Shown in pieces: positions 34,046-43,117 of a DNA stretch of 64,000 nucleotides. The DNA is taken from positions 57,106 to 121,105 of the forward strand of contig MKJX01000217.1 in assembly GCA_001942415.1 (NCBI GenBank), given 5' to 3'. Both the position numbers and the translations under genes were made by a program. Each line of letters starts with the position of its first letter. Positions within the stretch are counted from its first letter, which is position 1. The DNA comes from Pseudonocardia sp. CNS-139 (GTDB lineage: Bacteria > Actinomycetota > Actinomycetes > Mycobacteriales > Pseudonocardiaceae). The notes under the pieces were generated by a model. The model was not told where the DNA came from. It did not search any database and was given only the letters and a program-made list of their open reading frames with translations.

Positions 34046-34537
34046 ATGGCCGACCCGTCCTTCGACGTGGTGAGCAAGGTCGACCGGCAGGAGGTCGACA
34101 ACGCACTCAGGCAGGCCGCGAAGGAGTTCGCGCAGCGCTACGACTTCCGGGGCACGGGCACCTCGATCGACTGGTCGGGGGACGACGGCGTGCTCATCGA
34201 GTCGGAGACCGAGCAGCGCGTGCTCGCGGCCGTCGACGTCTTCAAGGAGAAGCTGATCAAGCGGAACGTGCCGCTCAAGGCGTTCGAGGCGGGCGAGCCG
34301 GCCGTCTCGGGCAAGGTCTACAAGGTCAGCGGCAAGATCCTGCAGGGCATCGCGGCGGACAAGGCCAAGGAGATCAGCAAGGCCATCCGCGACGAGAAGC
34401 TCAAGGGCGTGCAGGCCCAGATCCAGGGCGACCAGCTGCGCGTCACGGGCAAGAAGAAGGACGACCTGCAGGCCGTGATCGCGCTGCTCAAGAACCGCGA
34501 CTTCGGGATCGCGCTGCAGTTCACCAACTACCGCTGA
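34046..34537 (+). CDS. YajQ-family nucleotide-binding protein
   Basis: The 163-residue protein matches YajQ from end to end (SFDVVSKVDRQEVDNALRQA, QRYDFRGTGTSIDW, QVRVTGKKKDDLQ-like and IALLKNRDFGIALQFTNYR at the end). Xanthomonas and Pseudomonas homologues bind cyclic di-GMP; the role in actinobacteria is not known. It is monocistronic, with GAGGAGG before the ATG, and overlaps the end of map by 10 bp. Confidence 0.93.
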   Translation: MADPSFDVVSKVDRQEVDNALRQAAKEFAQRYDFRGTGTSIDWSGDDGVLIESETEQRVLAAVDVFKEKLIKRNVPLKAFEAGEPAVSGKVYKVSGKILQGIAADKAKEISKAIRDEKLKGVQAQIQGDQLRVTGKKKDDLQAVIALLKNRDFGIALQFTNYR

Positions 34538-35309
34538 GGCCCATCGGGCGCCCGCCGGGTGAGCACCAGCGGCGCGTCCTCGGTGACGGCGACCGTGTGC
34601 TCGGAGTGCGCCGTGCGCGACCCGTCGGCCGACCGGATGGTCCACCCGTCGGGGTCGAAGACGATCCGGTCGGTCGTGCGGGCGAACCAGGCTCGATCGC
34701 GAGGGTCAGCCCCGGCCGGAGCTTCAGGCCGCGGCCGGCCTGGCCCTTGTTGGGGATGTGGATGTCCTCGTGCATGGTGCGGCCGATGCCGTGGCCACCG
34801 AACTCGGTGTTGACCGGGTAGCCGTGGTCACGGGCGACCGCGCCGATCGCCGCCGAGATGTCGCCGATGCGGTTGCCCGGACGCGCCACCGCGATCGCCG
34901 CCTCCAGCGCCACCTCGGTGGCGCGGACGATCCGCAGGTCCTCCTCGGCGGGGGTGCCGACGATCACCGTGCGCGCCGAGTCGGCCGCCCAGCCGTCGAT
35001 GCGGACGCGAGTCGGCGCTGAGCACGTCGCGTCGCGCAGCGTGTAGTCGTGCGGCAGGCCGTGCAGGACGGCGTCGTTCACCGACAGGCAGATGACGTTG
35101 CGGAACGGGCCCTTCCCGAAGGACGGCGCGTAGTCCCAGTAGCACGACTCGGCCCCGCGCCGCTTGAGCATCCCGCGGGCGTGGTGCTCCAGGTCCATGA
35201 GGTTGACGCCCACGTCGGCGAGCCGGCCGATCTCGGTGAGCACCTCGGCGACGAACCGCCCGGCCACATGCATGCGTTCGATCTCCGCACGCGTCTTCAG
35301 TTCGATCAC
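34528..35309 (-). CDS. map: Type I methionine aminopeptidase
   Basis: It removes the N-terminal Met from nascent proteins. The metal-binding landmarks are present: HGLPHDYTL, RIDGWAADSARTVIVG with a metal Asp, EFGGHGIGRTMHED and LTLAIEP. Four bases are missing. Three lie within 30 bp near 35000-35030, where DATCSAPTRVRID should read as DGDVLSADFAVRID, and one near 34690 after LAIEP; the tail then reads WFARTTDRIVF and ends APDGPQR. After repair it has 261 residues. Two palindromes occupy its promoter, which is unusual for a housekeeping map. Confidence 0.9.
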
Positions 35310-35330
35310 GAGTACCTCACGTCACAGATC

Positions 35331-35375
35331 GGTATTTCTATACCGGACCGTAGCAGTTGCCGGTATAGGAATACC
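35331..35375. promoter_or_regulatory. Paired palindromes GGTAT-N4-ATACC upstream of map
   Basis: GGTATTTCTATACC (35331-35344) and GGTATAGGAATACC (35362-35375) each form a palindrome with 5-bp arms. Their centres are 31 bp apart, three helical turns. They lie 22-66 bp before the map start codon. The half-site resembles operators of some GntR proteins, but the regulator is unknown. Confidence 0.6.
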
Positions 35376-35377
35376 AC

Positions 35378-36202
35378 CTAGGCACTGACCGGTGCCGCGT
35401 GCCGGCGGCAGGCCTGCGCGTACGCCACGGGCGTCATGCCGACGGCGGCGGTGAAGTCCCGGATGAAGTGGCTCTGGTCGAAGTAGCCGAGATCGGCCGC
35501 CACCTCGGCCCACGGCCGGTGCTGCTCGCGGGCCAGCACGGCCGCGGCCTCGTGCAGCCGGTAGCGGCGCAGCACCCACTTCGGGCTGACGCCGACGTAG
35601 CGCTGGAAGAGCCGCTGCAACGTGCGCTGCGGGATGCCGAAACGCTCGGTGGCGTCGTCGACCCGGGTGGTGGAGCGGTCGTGCAGGAGCGCGGCGACGA
35701 TGCGGCCGACCAGCTCGACCTGCGGGTCCGGGGCGGGCAGCCGCTCGCGCAGGAACGCCTCGGCCAGCGCGACCAGCTCGTCGACGCCGCGCGCGGCCGT
35801 CATGCGGGCGGCCAGGTCGCCCGCGGCCGGGCCCCACAGCTGCTCGGCGGGCAGCACCGCGCCGGTGATCTCGGCGAGCGGCCGGCCGAGGAACGGCAGG
35901 AACGCCCCCGGCCGGAACTTCACGCCGAAGACGCGGCCGCTCCCGGCGAGCGGGTAGGTGAAGCGCTCGCGGCCGACGCCGCAGACGGTGAGCCGCCCGC
36001 GGTCGAGCACCACGTTGACGCACGGGTGCGGGAGCAGCGTGACCGACGAGGCCCGGCCGGGCGGCACGTGCCACTCGACGAGCCAGTGCCGCTCGACGGC
36101 ACCGGCGAGGTCGGCGGCGGGCGGGAAGCGGTCGAGCGTGAAGTCGGCCTGCACCCCGAGCACGCCGTGCTCGCTGGTGGTGGCGACGTGGTGCTCCCTC
36201 AC
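35378..36202 (-). CDS. AraC-family regulator
   Basis: The 274-residue protein has an N-terminal sensing domain (PPGRASSVTLLPHPCVNVVL, VFGVKFRPGAFLPFLGRPL) and a C-terminal AraC DNA-binding domain (FGIPQRTLQRLFQRYVGVSP, VAADLGYFDQSHFIRDFTAA). Its GTG overlaps the stop of the large SARP gene by 4 bp, so both are one transcript. The inducer and targets are unknown. Confidence 0.88.
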   Translation of the reverse strand: MREHHVATTSEHGVLGVQADFTLDRFPPAADLAGAVERHWLVEWHVPPGRASSVTLLPHPCVNVVLDRGRLTVCGVGRERFTYPLAGSGRVFGVKFRPGAFLPFLGRPLAEITGAVLPAEQLWGPAAGDLAARMTAARGVDELVALAEAFLRERLPAPDPQVELVGRIVAALLHDRSTTRVDDATERFGIPQRTLQRLFQRYVGVSPKWVLRRYRLHEAAAVLAREQHRPWAEVAADLGYFDQSHFIRDFTAAVGMTPVAYAQACRRHAAPVSA

Positions 36203-39200
36203 GGGCTCAGGATGCCCCGGCCGTCCGACAGTCCGGCGAGCCGGCGCAGACCGGCCGCGGCGACCAGGTGCCCGTCGGCCTCGGCCCGGCGAAGGGCGCG
36301 CCGGCGAGGCCGGCGCACCCGGGGTCGCCGCGGGCCGCGGCCAGCTCGGCCTCGGCGAGCCGGGCCTCGTGGTGGCCCAGCGGCGGCCCGATCGCGAGCG
36401 CCCGGGCCACGAGCGGCTCGGCGGCGGCGACGGCCCCGGCCGCCAGCGCGACGAGCGCGGCACGGGCCGCGGCCCACGAGGCGAACAGCGTCAGGGCGTC
36501 GCCGGCCACCGCGGCCTGCTCGGCGTAGGCCCGGGCGGCCGCGTCGAGGTCGCCGCGGGTCTCGAACGCGATGCCGAGCGCGCGGTGCGCGGTCGCGGTC
36601 CAGCCGCGGTGGCCTGCGGCGCGGGCGATCCGCAGCGCCTCCCGGGCGTCGGCCGCGGCCTCGTCGGTGCGGCCGAGCCCGGACAGCGCCTCCGAGCGGT
36701 GCCACAGCGCGTAGGCCTGGCCCTCGGGCGCGTCCAGGTCGCGGGCCAGCCGCAGCGCCGCGGACGCTCGGCCAGCCCGTCGGCCGGGCGGGCGAGGAAG
36801 ACGAGCCCGTGCCCGCGGGTGGAGCGCGGCGTGACCACGCGCAGCAGGTCGCCGGAGTCCTCGAAGAGCCGCGCGACGCGGTCGAAGAGGTCGACGCCGC
36901 CCGTGATCCGGCCGTCCAGGAACGTCGCCATCGCGCGGCCGTCGAGGATCCGTGCGACGCCGCGCCCGTCGCCGAGGCCGCGGTAGCTGCGCAGCGCCTC
37001 CTCGGCCCGCGCACGGGCCCGTTCGGGGCGGCCGCGGTTCATGTCGAGGATCGCCGCGGTCTCCAGCGCGAGCGCGCGGGCGGCCGGGTCCGGACCGGCC
37101 TCCACGACCGCGAGCTCGGCCAGCTCGGCGGCGCGCTCGATGTCCTCGGCCCCGGACGTCAGCGTGGCCAGCCGGGCGAGCCGGCGCGACCGGGCCGGGC
37201 CGGGCCCGCCGAGCGCGCCCTGCACGTCCTCGACGCGCCGGCGATGTCGCCGTGCGCGGCCCGCGCCTCGGCCCGGGCCTCCAGCAGCCGCTCCCGCACG
37301 GACGGACGCGGGCGCCAGCAGCCGCTCCCGCACGGACGGACGCGGGCGCAGCGCCAGGCCCGCGTCGGCGAGCGCCGCGGCCTCGCGCGTGGCGTGCCCG
37401 TCGAGCGCGCGGTGCGCGGCGAGCGCGAACGCCTCCGCTGCCGCCGCCGCGTCCCCGGACTCCCGGTGGTGCCGGGCCACCTCCGCCGGGTCGGCGCCCT
37501 CGGCCGCGAGCGCGGTCGCGAGCAGGCCGTGCAGCCGGCCGCGCTCCCCGTCCGGGAGGTCCGCGCCGACGGTCTCGCGACGAGGTCGTGCGCGGGCGCC
37601 CAGCCCTGCTCGCCCAGGCGCAGCAGACCGGCCCTGGCCAGCTCGGACAGCTCCCCGAGGACGGCCCGCTGCTCCTGTCCCGCGGCCGCGGCCAGCGTGC
37701 GCGCCGGGGCCTCCCGGCCGAGCAGCGCGACGAGCCCGAGCAGCGCCGCACGCACCCCGGTCTGGCGACGGGCCCGGCGCGGACGCGCGGCGCTGGCCGG
37801 CGCGGCCCAGCTCGAACGCCAGCCGGACGGCCTCGGGGCCGGTCCCGCGCCACCCGCCCGGCCCGGCGGCCACGGCCGACTGCGCGACCAGCTCCCGCAG
37901 CACCTCGGACACCGCGAACGGGGTGCCGTCGGTGGCGGCGAGCAGGGCGGCGGCCAGCTCGCGGTCGGCGACGAGCCCGGTCAGCGCCGGGAGCGGGCCG
38001 AGCGCCAGCTCGGTGAGCGGACGGGCCTGCGCGAGCGCCGCGAGCACGGCCGGGTCCGTCTCGTCCGGGCGGTGCGCCAGCACGGCGGCCAGCCCGGGGA
38101 GCCGGGTCAGCGCCGAGCCGACCAGCACGAGGCTGCTGGGGTCGGCCCACTGCAGGTCGTCCACGACGAGCACGGCGCCGTCGCCGACCACCGCCTCCAG
38201 CACGCGCAGCCCGGCCGCCAGCGCGAGCGCCCGGCGCGTCTCGCCGTCGGTGCCGGCGGGCGGGCCGGGGCCGGCGTCCGGCAGCACCACGCCGAGCCCT
38301 TCCCGCAGCCGGCCGGGCAGCCGCTCGACGGCGTCGGCGTCGAGCGCGACGGCCTCCTGCAGCAGCGTGCGGGCCAGGCCCCACGCCTCGGCGCGTTCGG
38401 CCGGGTAGGCCCGCGCGGCGACGACCGGCAGCGCGCAGCCGCGTCCGGCCTCGGCCAGCAGCCGGGACTTGCCCACCCCTGCGACCCCCGCCACGACCAG
38501 CACGTCCCGGGCCGCGACGGCCGTGCGTACGGCGGCCAGCTCGGCGTCCCGGCCGACGAACGCGAGCCCGTCGAACGCCGCGGGCCGGACGGGCGCGGGC
38601 GCGGCCACCCGGCGCACGGCAGGCGTCTCCCCGCGCAGCAGCCCGAGCTGCAGCTCCTCCACCTCGGCCGACGGGTCGACGCCCAGCTCGCCGGCCAGCC
38701 CGGCCCGCAGCTCCGCGAGCCGGCGCAGCGCGGCGGCGCGGTCCCCGGCCGCGGCGAGCGCCCGGCACAGCACGAGCGACGGCGCCTCGCGCAGCGGCTC
38801 GGCGGCGACGGCGTCGGTCGCGGCGGCGACGGCGGTCCGGGCGTCGCCGGACTCCAGCGCGGCCCGGGCGGCGATCTCCAGGGCGTCGCGCGGCCGCAGC
38901 AGCCGGTCGCGCGGGCCGTGGGCCCAGTCGGCGTAGGCGTCCTCGGGCAGCGGGTCGCCCCACAGCGCCAGCGCGTCGGACGCGGCCCGCAGCGCGTGGG
39001 CCGGGTCGCGGGCGGCGCGGGCCCGGCCGAGCGCGGCGTCGAACTCGGCGACGTCGACGGTGCAGTCCCCGAGCGCGTAGCCGGCCGTCCCGGTGACGAC
39101 GAACCCCGGGTCGCCGACGGCCCGCCGGGCCCGCGTGACCAGCACGCTCAGGTTGGCGGCCGGGTCGGCGGGCAGCCGGTCGGGCCAGACGGCGTCGGCC

Positions 39201-39361
39201 AGTGCGTCGTGCGGGACGAGGTCGGGCCGGCGCACCGCCAGCACCCGCAGCAGCGTGCGCACCTTGCGGCCGCCGAACGCCGCGGGCGGCACCTCCTCGC
39301 CGTCGCGGCGGACCTGGAACCGCCCGAGCAGCTGCACGTGGGTGCCCGGCACGCGGGCCAT
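36199..39361 (-). CDS. SARP/BTAD-type regulator with ATPase and TPR-like regions
   Basis: The order of domains is OmpR-like winged helix (FGGRKVRTLLRVLAVRRPDL), BTAD domain (near residues 95-240, LCRALAAAGDRAAALRRLAE), an AAA-type ATPase (VAGVAGVGKSRLL near residue 290 and VLVVDDLQWADPSSLV) and a helical C-terminal half, about 1055 residues in all. This is the AfsR/large-SARP plan. The second half is split by several lost bases (near 37785, 37580, 36765 and 36300) and by a 34-bp tandem duplication. No biosynthetic cluster is nearby. Confidence 0.82.
37281..37348 (-). repeat. Exact 34-bp tandem duplication in the SARP gene
   Basis: The 34 bp beginning CCAGCAGCCGCTCCCGCACG at 37281 are repeated without a gap from 37315. 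The unit is not a multiple of three and shifts the frame. Removing one copy joins LALRPRPSVRERLLEARAEA, the expected reading. Confidence 0.85.
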
Positions 39362-39444
39362 CGTCCTCGACCGCCATCGAACTGCAAAGTGCCCGACCTA
39401 CCGTCCCGACTGCCCCGAACAGCCGCAGGACCAGGGAGGACATG

Positions 39445-39804
39445 ATGGGCACGGGCTACGAGCAACAGGACTTCGCCGCTCCGGCGGAGACCCGCCAGTT
39501 CCCGCACGGCCGGCTCGACCTCGTCCGGATCGGGGGCGCCGACATCAGCCGGCTCACCCTGCAGCCGGGCTGGCGCTGGTCGACCGACGTCCGGCCGCTC
39601 GCCGGCACGGAGCTGTGCGAGGCGCCGCACTTCCAGTACCACATCTCCGGGACGCTGCGTGTGCGCACGGCCGACGGCCAGGAGTTCGACGCGGTCCCGG
39701 GCCAGGTCACCGCGCTGCCGTCCGGGCACGACGCGTGGGTGGTGGGCGACGAGCCGGTGGTCGTCGTCGACTGGTGGGGCGCGTCCGACTATGCGAAGGG
39801 CTGA
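39445..39804 (+). CDS. Cupin-domain protein
   Basis: The protein has 119 residues with a single cupin barrel. HFQYHISGTLRVRTADGQEF and VPGQVTALPSGHDAWVVGDE carry the two cupin motifs, including possible metal-binding His. The ATG at 39445 fits the GGAGGA site better than that at 39442. Two more small enzyme-like genes follow closely, and the SARP gene is divergent 83 bp away. Confidence 0.8.
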   Translation: MGTGYEQQDFAAPAETRQFPHGRLDLVRIGGADISRLTLQPGWRWSTDVRPLAGTELCEAPHFQYHISGTLRVRTADGQEFDAVPGQVTALPSGHDAWVVGDEPVVVVDWWGASDYAKG

Positions 39805-39808
39805 GCCG

Positions 39809-40368
39809 ATGGACGTCAGGGAGGTCTACACGCGCTGCTCCGCCGAGTTCGCCGACCGGGTGCACGCCGTGGGCGGGCGCTGGGACCGGCCGACCCCGCT
39901 GCCCGGCTGGGACGTGCGGGCGCTCGTACGGCACCTCGTCGACGAGGAGCTGTGGCGCCGCCGCTCTTCGCCGGGGAGACGATCGCGCAGGTCGGCGACC
40001 GGTTCGCGGGCGACCGGCTCGGCGCCGACCCGGTCGGTGCGTTCGACGACGCCGCCGCGGCCGCGCTCGCGGCGGTGCAGGCGCCGGGGTCGCTGGAACG
40101 CACCGTGCACCTCTCGTTCGGCGACCACCCGGGCGAGGAGTACGCGATGCAGCTCGCCGCCGACCACCTCGTGCACGCCGTCGACCTCGCGCGGGCGCTC
40201 GACGCCGACGACTCCGTCGACGGGGACACCGCGGCCGCGGTGTGCGACTGGTTCGGCGCGGTGGAGGCCGTCTACCGGGAGATGGGCGCGATCGGGCCGC
40301 GGGTGGAGGTCCCGGCGGACGCCGGCCCGCAGGCCAGGCTGCTGGGGATGGCCGGGAGGACGCCGTGA
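39809..40368 (+). CDS. DinB/MDMPI-fold metal-binding protein (TIGR03086-like)
   Basis: The helical protein of about 186 residues has the mycothiol-dependent maleylpyruvate isomerase-like fold. The start (WDRPTPLPGWDVRALVRHLV) supplies the first metal His and AADHLVHAVDLARAL the second motif. One G is lost near 39958, between DEELW and APPLFAGE. Members often act on mycothiol adducts; the substrate is not known. Confidence 0.8.
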
Positions 40369-40697
40369 ACGCGGCGGTGGCGGCCTTCCAGAAGGCGTTC
40401 GACGCCCGCGACGTCGACGCGGTGATGGCCGCGATGACGCCGGACTGCGTCTTCGAGGACACCAGCCCGCCCGACGGCGTCCGGCACGTGGGCGCCGCAG
40501 CCGTGCGGGCGGCGTGGACGGCGCTGTTCGCGGCCTCGCCGGACGCGGCGTTCACCACGGAGGAGGTGGTCGAGGCCGGCGACCGGGTGGTCGTCCGGTG
40601 GCGGTACTCGTGGGGCGACGGGCACGTGCGCGGCGTCGACGTCTTCGCGGTCCGCGGCGGTCTGGTGGCCGAGAAGCTCTCCTACGTGAAGGGCTGA
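40365..40697 (+). CDS. SnoaL/NTF2-like protein
   Basis: This small alpha+beta barrel protein of 110 residues reads AFQKAFDARDVDAVMAAMTP, then DCVFEDTSPPDG and RWRYSWGDGHVRGVDVFAVR. Such proteins are isomerases, cyclases or ligand binders. The GTG overlaps the previous stop by 4 bp, so it belongs to the cupin-MDMPI-SnoaL unit. Confidence 0.82.
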   Translation: MNAAVAAFQKAFDARDVDAVMAAMTPDCVFEDTSPPDGVRHVGAAAVRAAWTALFAASPDAAFTTEEVVEAGDRVVVRWRYSWGDGHVRGVDVFAVRGGLVAEKLSYVKG

Positions 40698-40711
40698 GGC
40701 CCGGCGGAGCC

Positions 40712-40740
40712 TTGACAAGTTTTCTTGTCGGTGAGAACGT
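40712..40740 (+). promoter_or_regulatory. Promoter/operator of the ArsR-SRPBCC operon
   Basis: TTGACA (40712-40717) and GAACGT (40735-40740) are 17 bp apart. GACAA-N6-TTGTC (40714-40729) overlaps the -35. Transcription would start about 7 bp later, at or just before the GTG at 40748, so the mRNA is probably leaderless. The same blocks occur before the SRPBCC gene at 27296. Confidence 0.7.
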
Positions 40741-40747
40741 CTCCGTC

Positions 40748-41349
40748 GTGCAGGAGCTCAGCGTCATCGACGATCCCGCCGCGGCGGGCGTCTCCCTCGA
40801 CCCGGTGCGCGCCCGGCTGCTCGCGGAGCTGGCCGAACCCGGCTCCGCGAGCAGCCTCGCCGCGCGCGTCGGCCTGCCCCGGCAGAAGGTGAACTACCAC
40901 CTCCGCACGCTGGAGCAGCACGGGCTCGTCGAGCTGGTGGAGGAGCGGCGCAAGGGCAACATGACCGAGCGGGTCATGCGGGCCACCGCGGCGAGCTACG
41001 TCATCTCGCCCGCCGCGCTCGGCGCCGTCGCCCCCGACCCCGGACGCGCGCCGGACCGGCTCTCCGCCCGCTGGCTCATCGCCGTCGCCGCGCGCACGGT
41101 ACGGGAGGTGGGCGAGCTCCTCGCCGGCGCGACGAAGGCCGGCAAGCGCCTCGCGACGTACGCGATGGACGGGGAGGTCCGGTTCGCCACGGCGGCCGAC
41201 CGCGCCGCGTTCGCCGAGGAGCTGACGGCGGCCGTCACCGCGCTGGTGGCCAATACCACGACGAGAACGCCGAGGGCGGGCGGACGCACCGGGTGGTCGT
41301 CGCCGTGCACCCCGGCATCACCAGAGACCCAGGACAGGAGCGACCGTGA
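40748..41349 (+). CDS. ArsR/HTH_20-type transcriptional regulator
   Basis: The winged helix is N-terminal (DPVRARLLAELAEPGSASSL, LPRQKVNYHLRTLEQHGLVE). A helical domain of about 110 residues follows, probably for ligand binding or dimerisation. There is no cysteine metal site, so it is not a metal sensor. One A is lost near 41253; the repaired end reads YHDENAEGGRTHRVVVAVHP. The stop overlaps the SRPBCC start (GTGA). It is the likely repressor of its own operon and of the SRPBCC gene at 27296. Confidence 0.85.
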
Positions 41350-42115
41350 CCGAACGGCGGCTGGAGAAGCGGATCGAGCTGGACGCGACCCGGAGCAGGT
41401 GTGGGCGGCGATCGCGACGGGCCCGGGCGCCTCCGCGTGGTTCGTGCCGCACGAGGTGGAGGGCCGCGTCGGCGGGTCGGTCCGGCAGGACTTCGGCGGC
41501 GGCGCGACCACGAACGGGCAGGTGACGGCCTGGGAGCCGGGCAGGCGGTTCGCGTACGGGGCGTTCGAGCCGCCGCAGGAGGGGCAGCCGGACTTCGCGT
41601 TCGAGTTCCTCGTCGAGGGCCGCGACGGCGGCGGCACGGTGCTGCGGTTCGTGCAGAGCGGGTTCCTGGACCGCGACGGCTGGGAGGACGAGTTCCACGG
41701 CTACGAGACCGGCTGGGACCTGTTCTTCGGCAACCTGCGCAGCTACCTCACGCACTTCGCCGGGCAGCCCGCGCAGGGCGTCGTGTCGATGGCGTTCACG
41801 GCGCAGCCCACGGCGCAGGCCTGGTCGCTGCTGCACAAGGCGCTCGGGCTGGCCGGCCCGCCGGAGCCGGGCACGACGGTGACGCTCACGCCCGACGGGC
41901 CGCCGCCGGTCGAGGGCGTGGTGGACCTCGTGACCCCGGCGTTCCTGGGCGTGCGCTCGGCGCACGGCCTGCACCGGATCGGCGCGGAGGGCGGCGACTC
42001 CGGCTGCGGCGTGAGCGCCTACCACTACCTCTACGGCGGCGCGGTGGACGTCGGCGGGCTCACCGCGCAGTGGCAGGGTTGGCTGAGCGCGCTGTTCCCG
42101 GCCCCGCAGGACTAG
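41346..42115 (+). CDS. SRPBCC (AHSA1-like) domain protein, paralogue B
   Basis: It is paralogous along its whole length to the protein at 27296-28030. Shared stretches include PEQVWAAIATGPGASAWF, FLVEGRDGGGTVLRFVQSGF and GVVDLVTPAFLGVRSAHGL. The length is about 256 residues. One C is lost near 41392, between LDAT and PEQVW. Co-translation with the ArsR-type gene suggests that the regulator and this protein respond to the same small molecule. Confidence 0.85.
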
Positions 42116-42129
42116 GGGGCGTCCCCTAG
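42112..42129. terminator. Short hairpin between convergent SRPBCC and htpX
   Basis: CTAGGGG (42112-42118) and CCCCTAG (42123-42129) form a perfect inverted repeat with a 4-bp loop. It includes the stop codon of the plus-strand gene and ends 4 bp from the htpX stop. Confidence 0.45.
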
Positions 42130-42132
42130 CGC

Positions 42133-42993
42133 TCACGGCTGCCGCAGGTGCATCTCCTCCAGCCGCCGGATCCGGTCGGCGAGCGGCGGGTGCGTCGAGA
42201 ACAGGCGCGTCATCGGCTCGCCGGCCCGGAACGGGCTGGCGATCATCAGGTGCGACTGGGCCATGAGCTGCGGCTCCGGCGGCAGCGGCGCGAGCTGGGT
42301 GCCGCGCTCCAGCTTGCGCAGGGCGGACGCGAGGGCGAGCGGGTCGCCGGTGAGCGCCGCGCCGCTCGCGTCGGCCTGGTACTCGCGCGACCGGCTCACC
42401 GCCATCCGGACGAGCCCCGCGGCGACCGGCCCGAGCAGCGCGATGAGCAGCAGCGCGACCGGGTTGGGCCGGTCCTCGTCGCCGCCGAAGAGCCCGGCGA
42501 ACATGGCGATGTTGGCCAGGAAGCCCACCATGGCGGCGAGCGTGCCGGCGACCGACGAGATGAGGATGTCGCGGTTGTGGACGTGGCTCAGCTCGTGGGC
42601 GAGCACGGCCCGCAGCTCCCGCTCGTCGAGCATCGAGAGCAGGCCGGTGGTGGCACAGACGGCCGCGTGCCGCGGGTTGCGGCCGGTGGCGAACGCGTTG
42701 GGCGCGGCGGTCGGGCTGACGTAGAGGCGCGGCATCGGCTGCCGGGCGGCCCGCGACAGCTCGCGCACGATCCGGAACATCACGGGGTGCTCGGGCTCGG
42801 TGATCGGCCGGGCGTGCATGGCCCGCAGCGCGAGCCTGTCGGAGTTGAAGTACGCGTAGCCGTTGACGGCCAGGGCCAGCAGGAAGGCGACCACCAGGCC
42901 GGCGCGCCCGAACAGCGACCCGATGAACAGCACCAGCGCGCTCAGCCCACCGAGCAGCAGGGCCGTCTTGAGCCCGTTCATCGACCTGTGCAC
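42133..42993 (-). CDS. htpX: Membrane zinc metalloprotease HtpX
   Basis: HtpX degrades misfolded membrane proteins. The protein has 286 residues, two N-terminal membrane helices, the active site VLAHELSHVHNRDI (HExxH), two further helices and a distal Glu in SRSREYQADASGA. The C-terminus FSTHPPLADRIRRLEEM is diagnostic. The start is taken at GTG 42993 (VHRSMNGLKT), which resembles mycobacterial HtpX; an ATG lies 12 bp inside. Confidence 0.95.
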   Translation of the reverse strand: MHRSMNGLKTALLLGGLSALVLFIGSLFGRAGLVVAFLLALAVNGYAYFNSDRLALRAMHARPITEPEHPVMFRIVRELSRAARQPMPRLYVSPTAAPNAFATGRNPRHAAVCATTGLLSMLDERELRAVLAHELSHVHNRDILISSVAGTLAAMVGFLANIAMFAGLFGGDEDRPNPVALLLIALLGPVAAGLVRMAVSRSREYQADASGAALTGDPLALASALRKLERGTQLAPLPPEPQLMAQSHLMIASPFRAGEPMTRLFSTHPPLADRIRRLEEMHLRQP

Positions 42994-43117
42994 CTCGGGT
43001 CCTTCCCTTCCGGGGAGTTCAACGAGCAACCACCTGGTCGTGTTCCGGCCGGCGGGCCAGGTCGTTAGGCAAGGTAACTTTTCGGCCCGCCGACGACCAC
43101 CGGGCAGGATGCGGCGC

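Noticed and set aside
35399..39445. A 1348-codon open frame on the plus strand, antisense to the AraC and SARP genes
   Set aside because: Its translation is low-complexity Arg/Gly/Ala/Pro/Gln and follows third-codon GC bias of the minus-strand genes. The minus strand has clear domains over the same region.
40748..41349. The ArsR-type regulator at 40748 as a metal sensor
   Set aside because: It has no cysteine pairs or His clusters at the known ArsR/SmtB metal sites, unlike the arsR at 32389 and the ArsR-GNAT at 55045.
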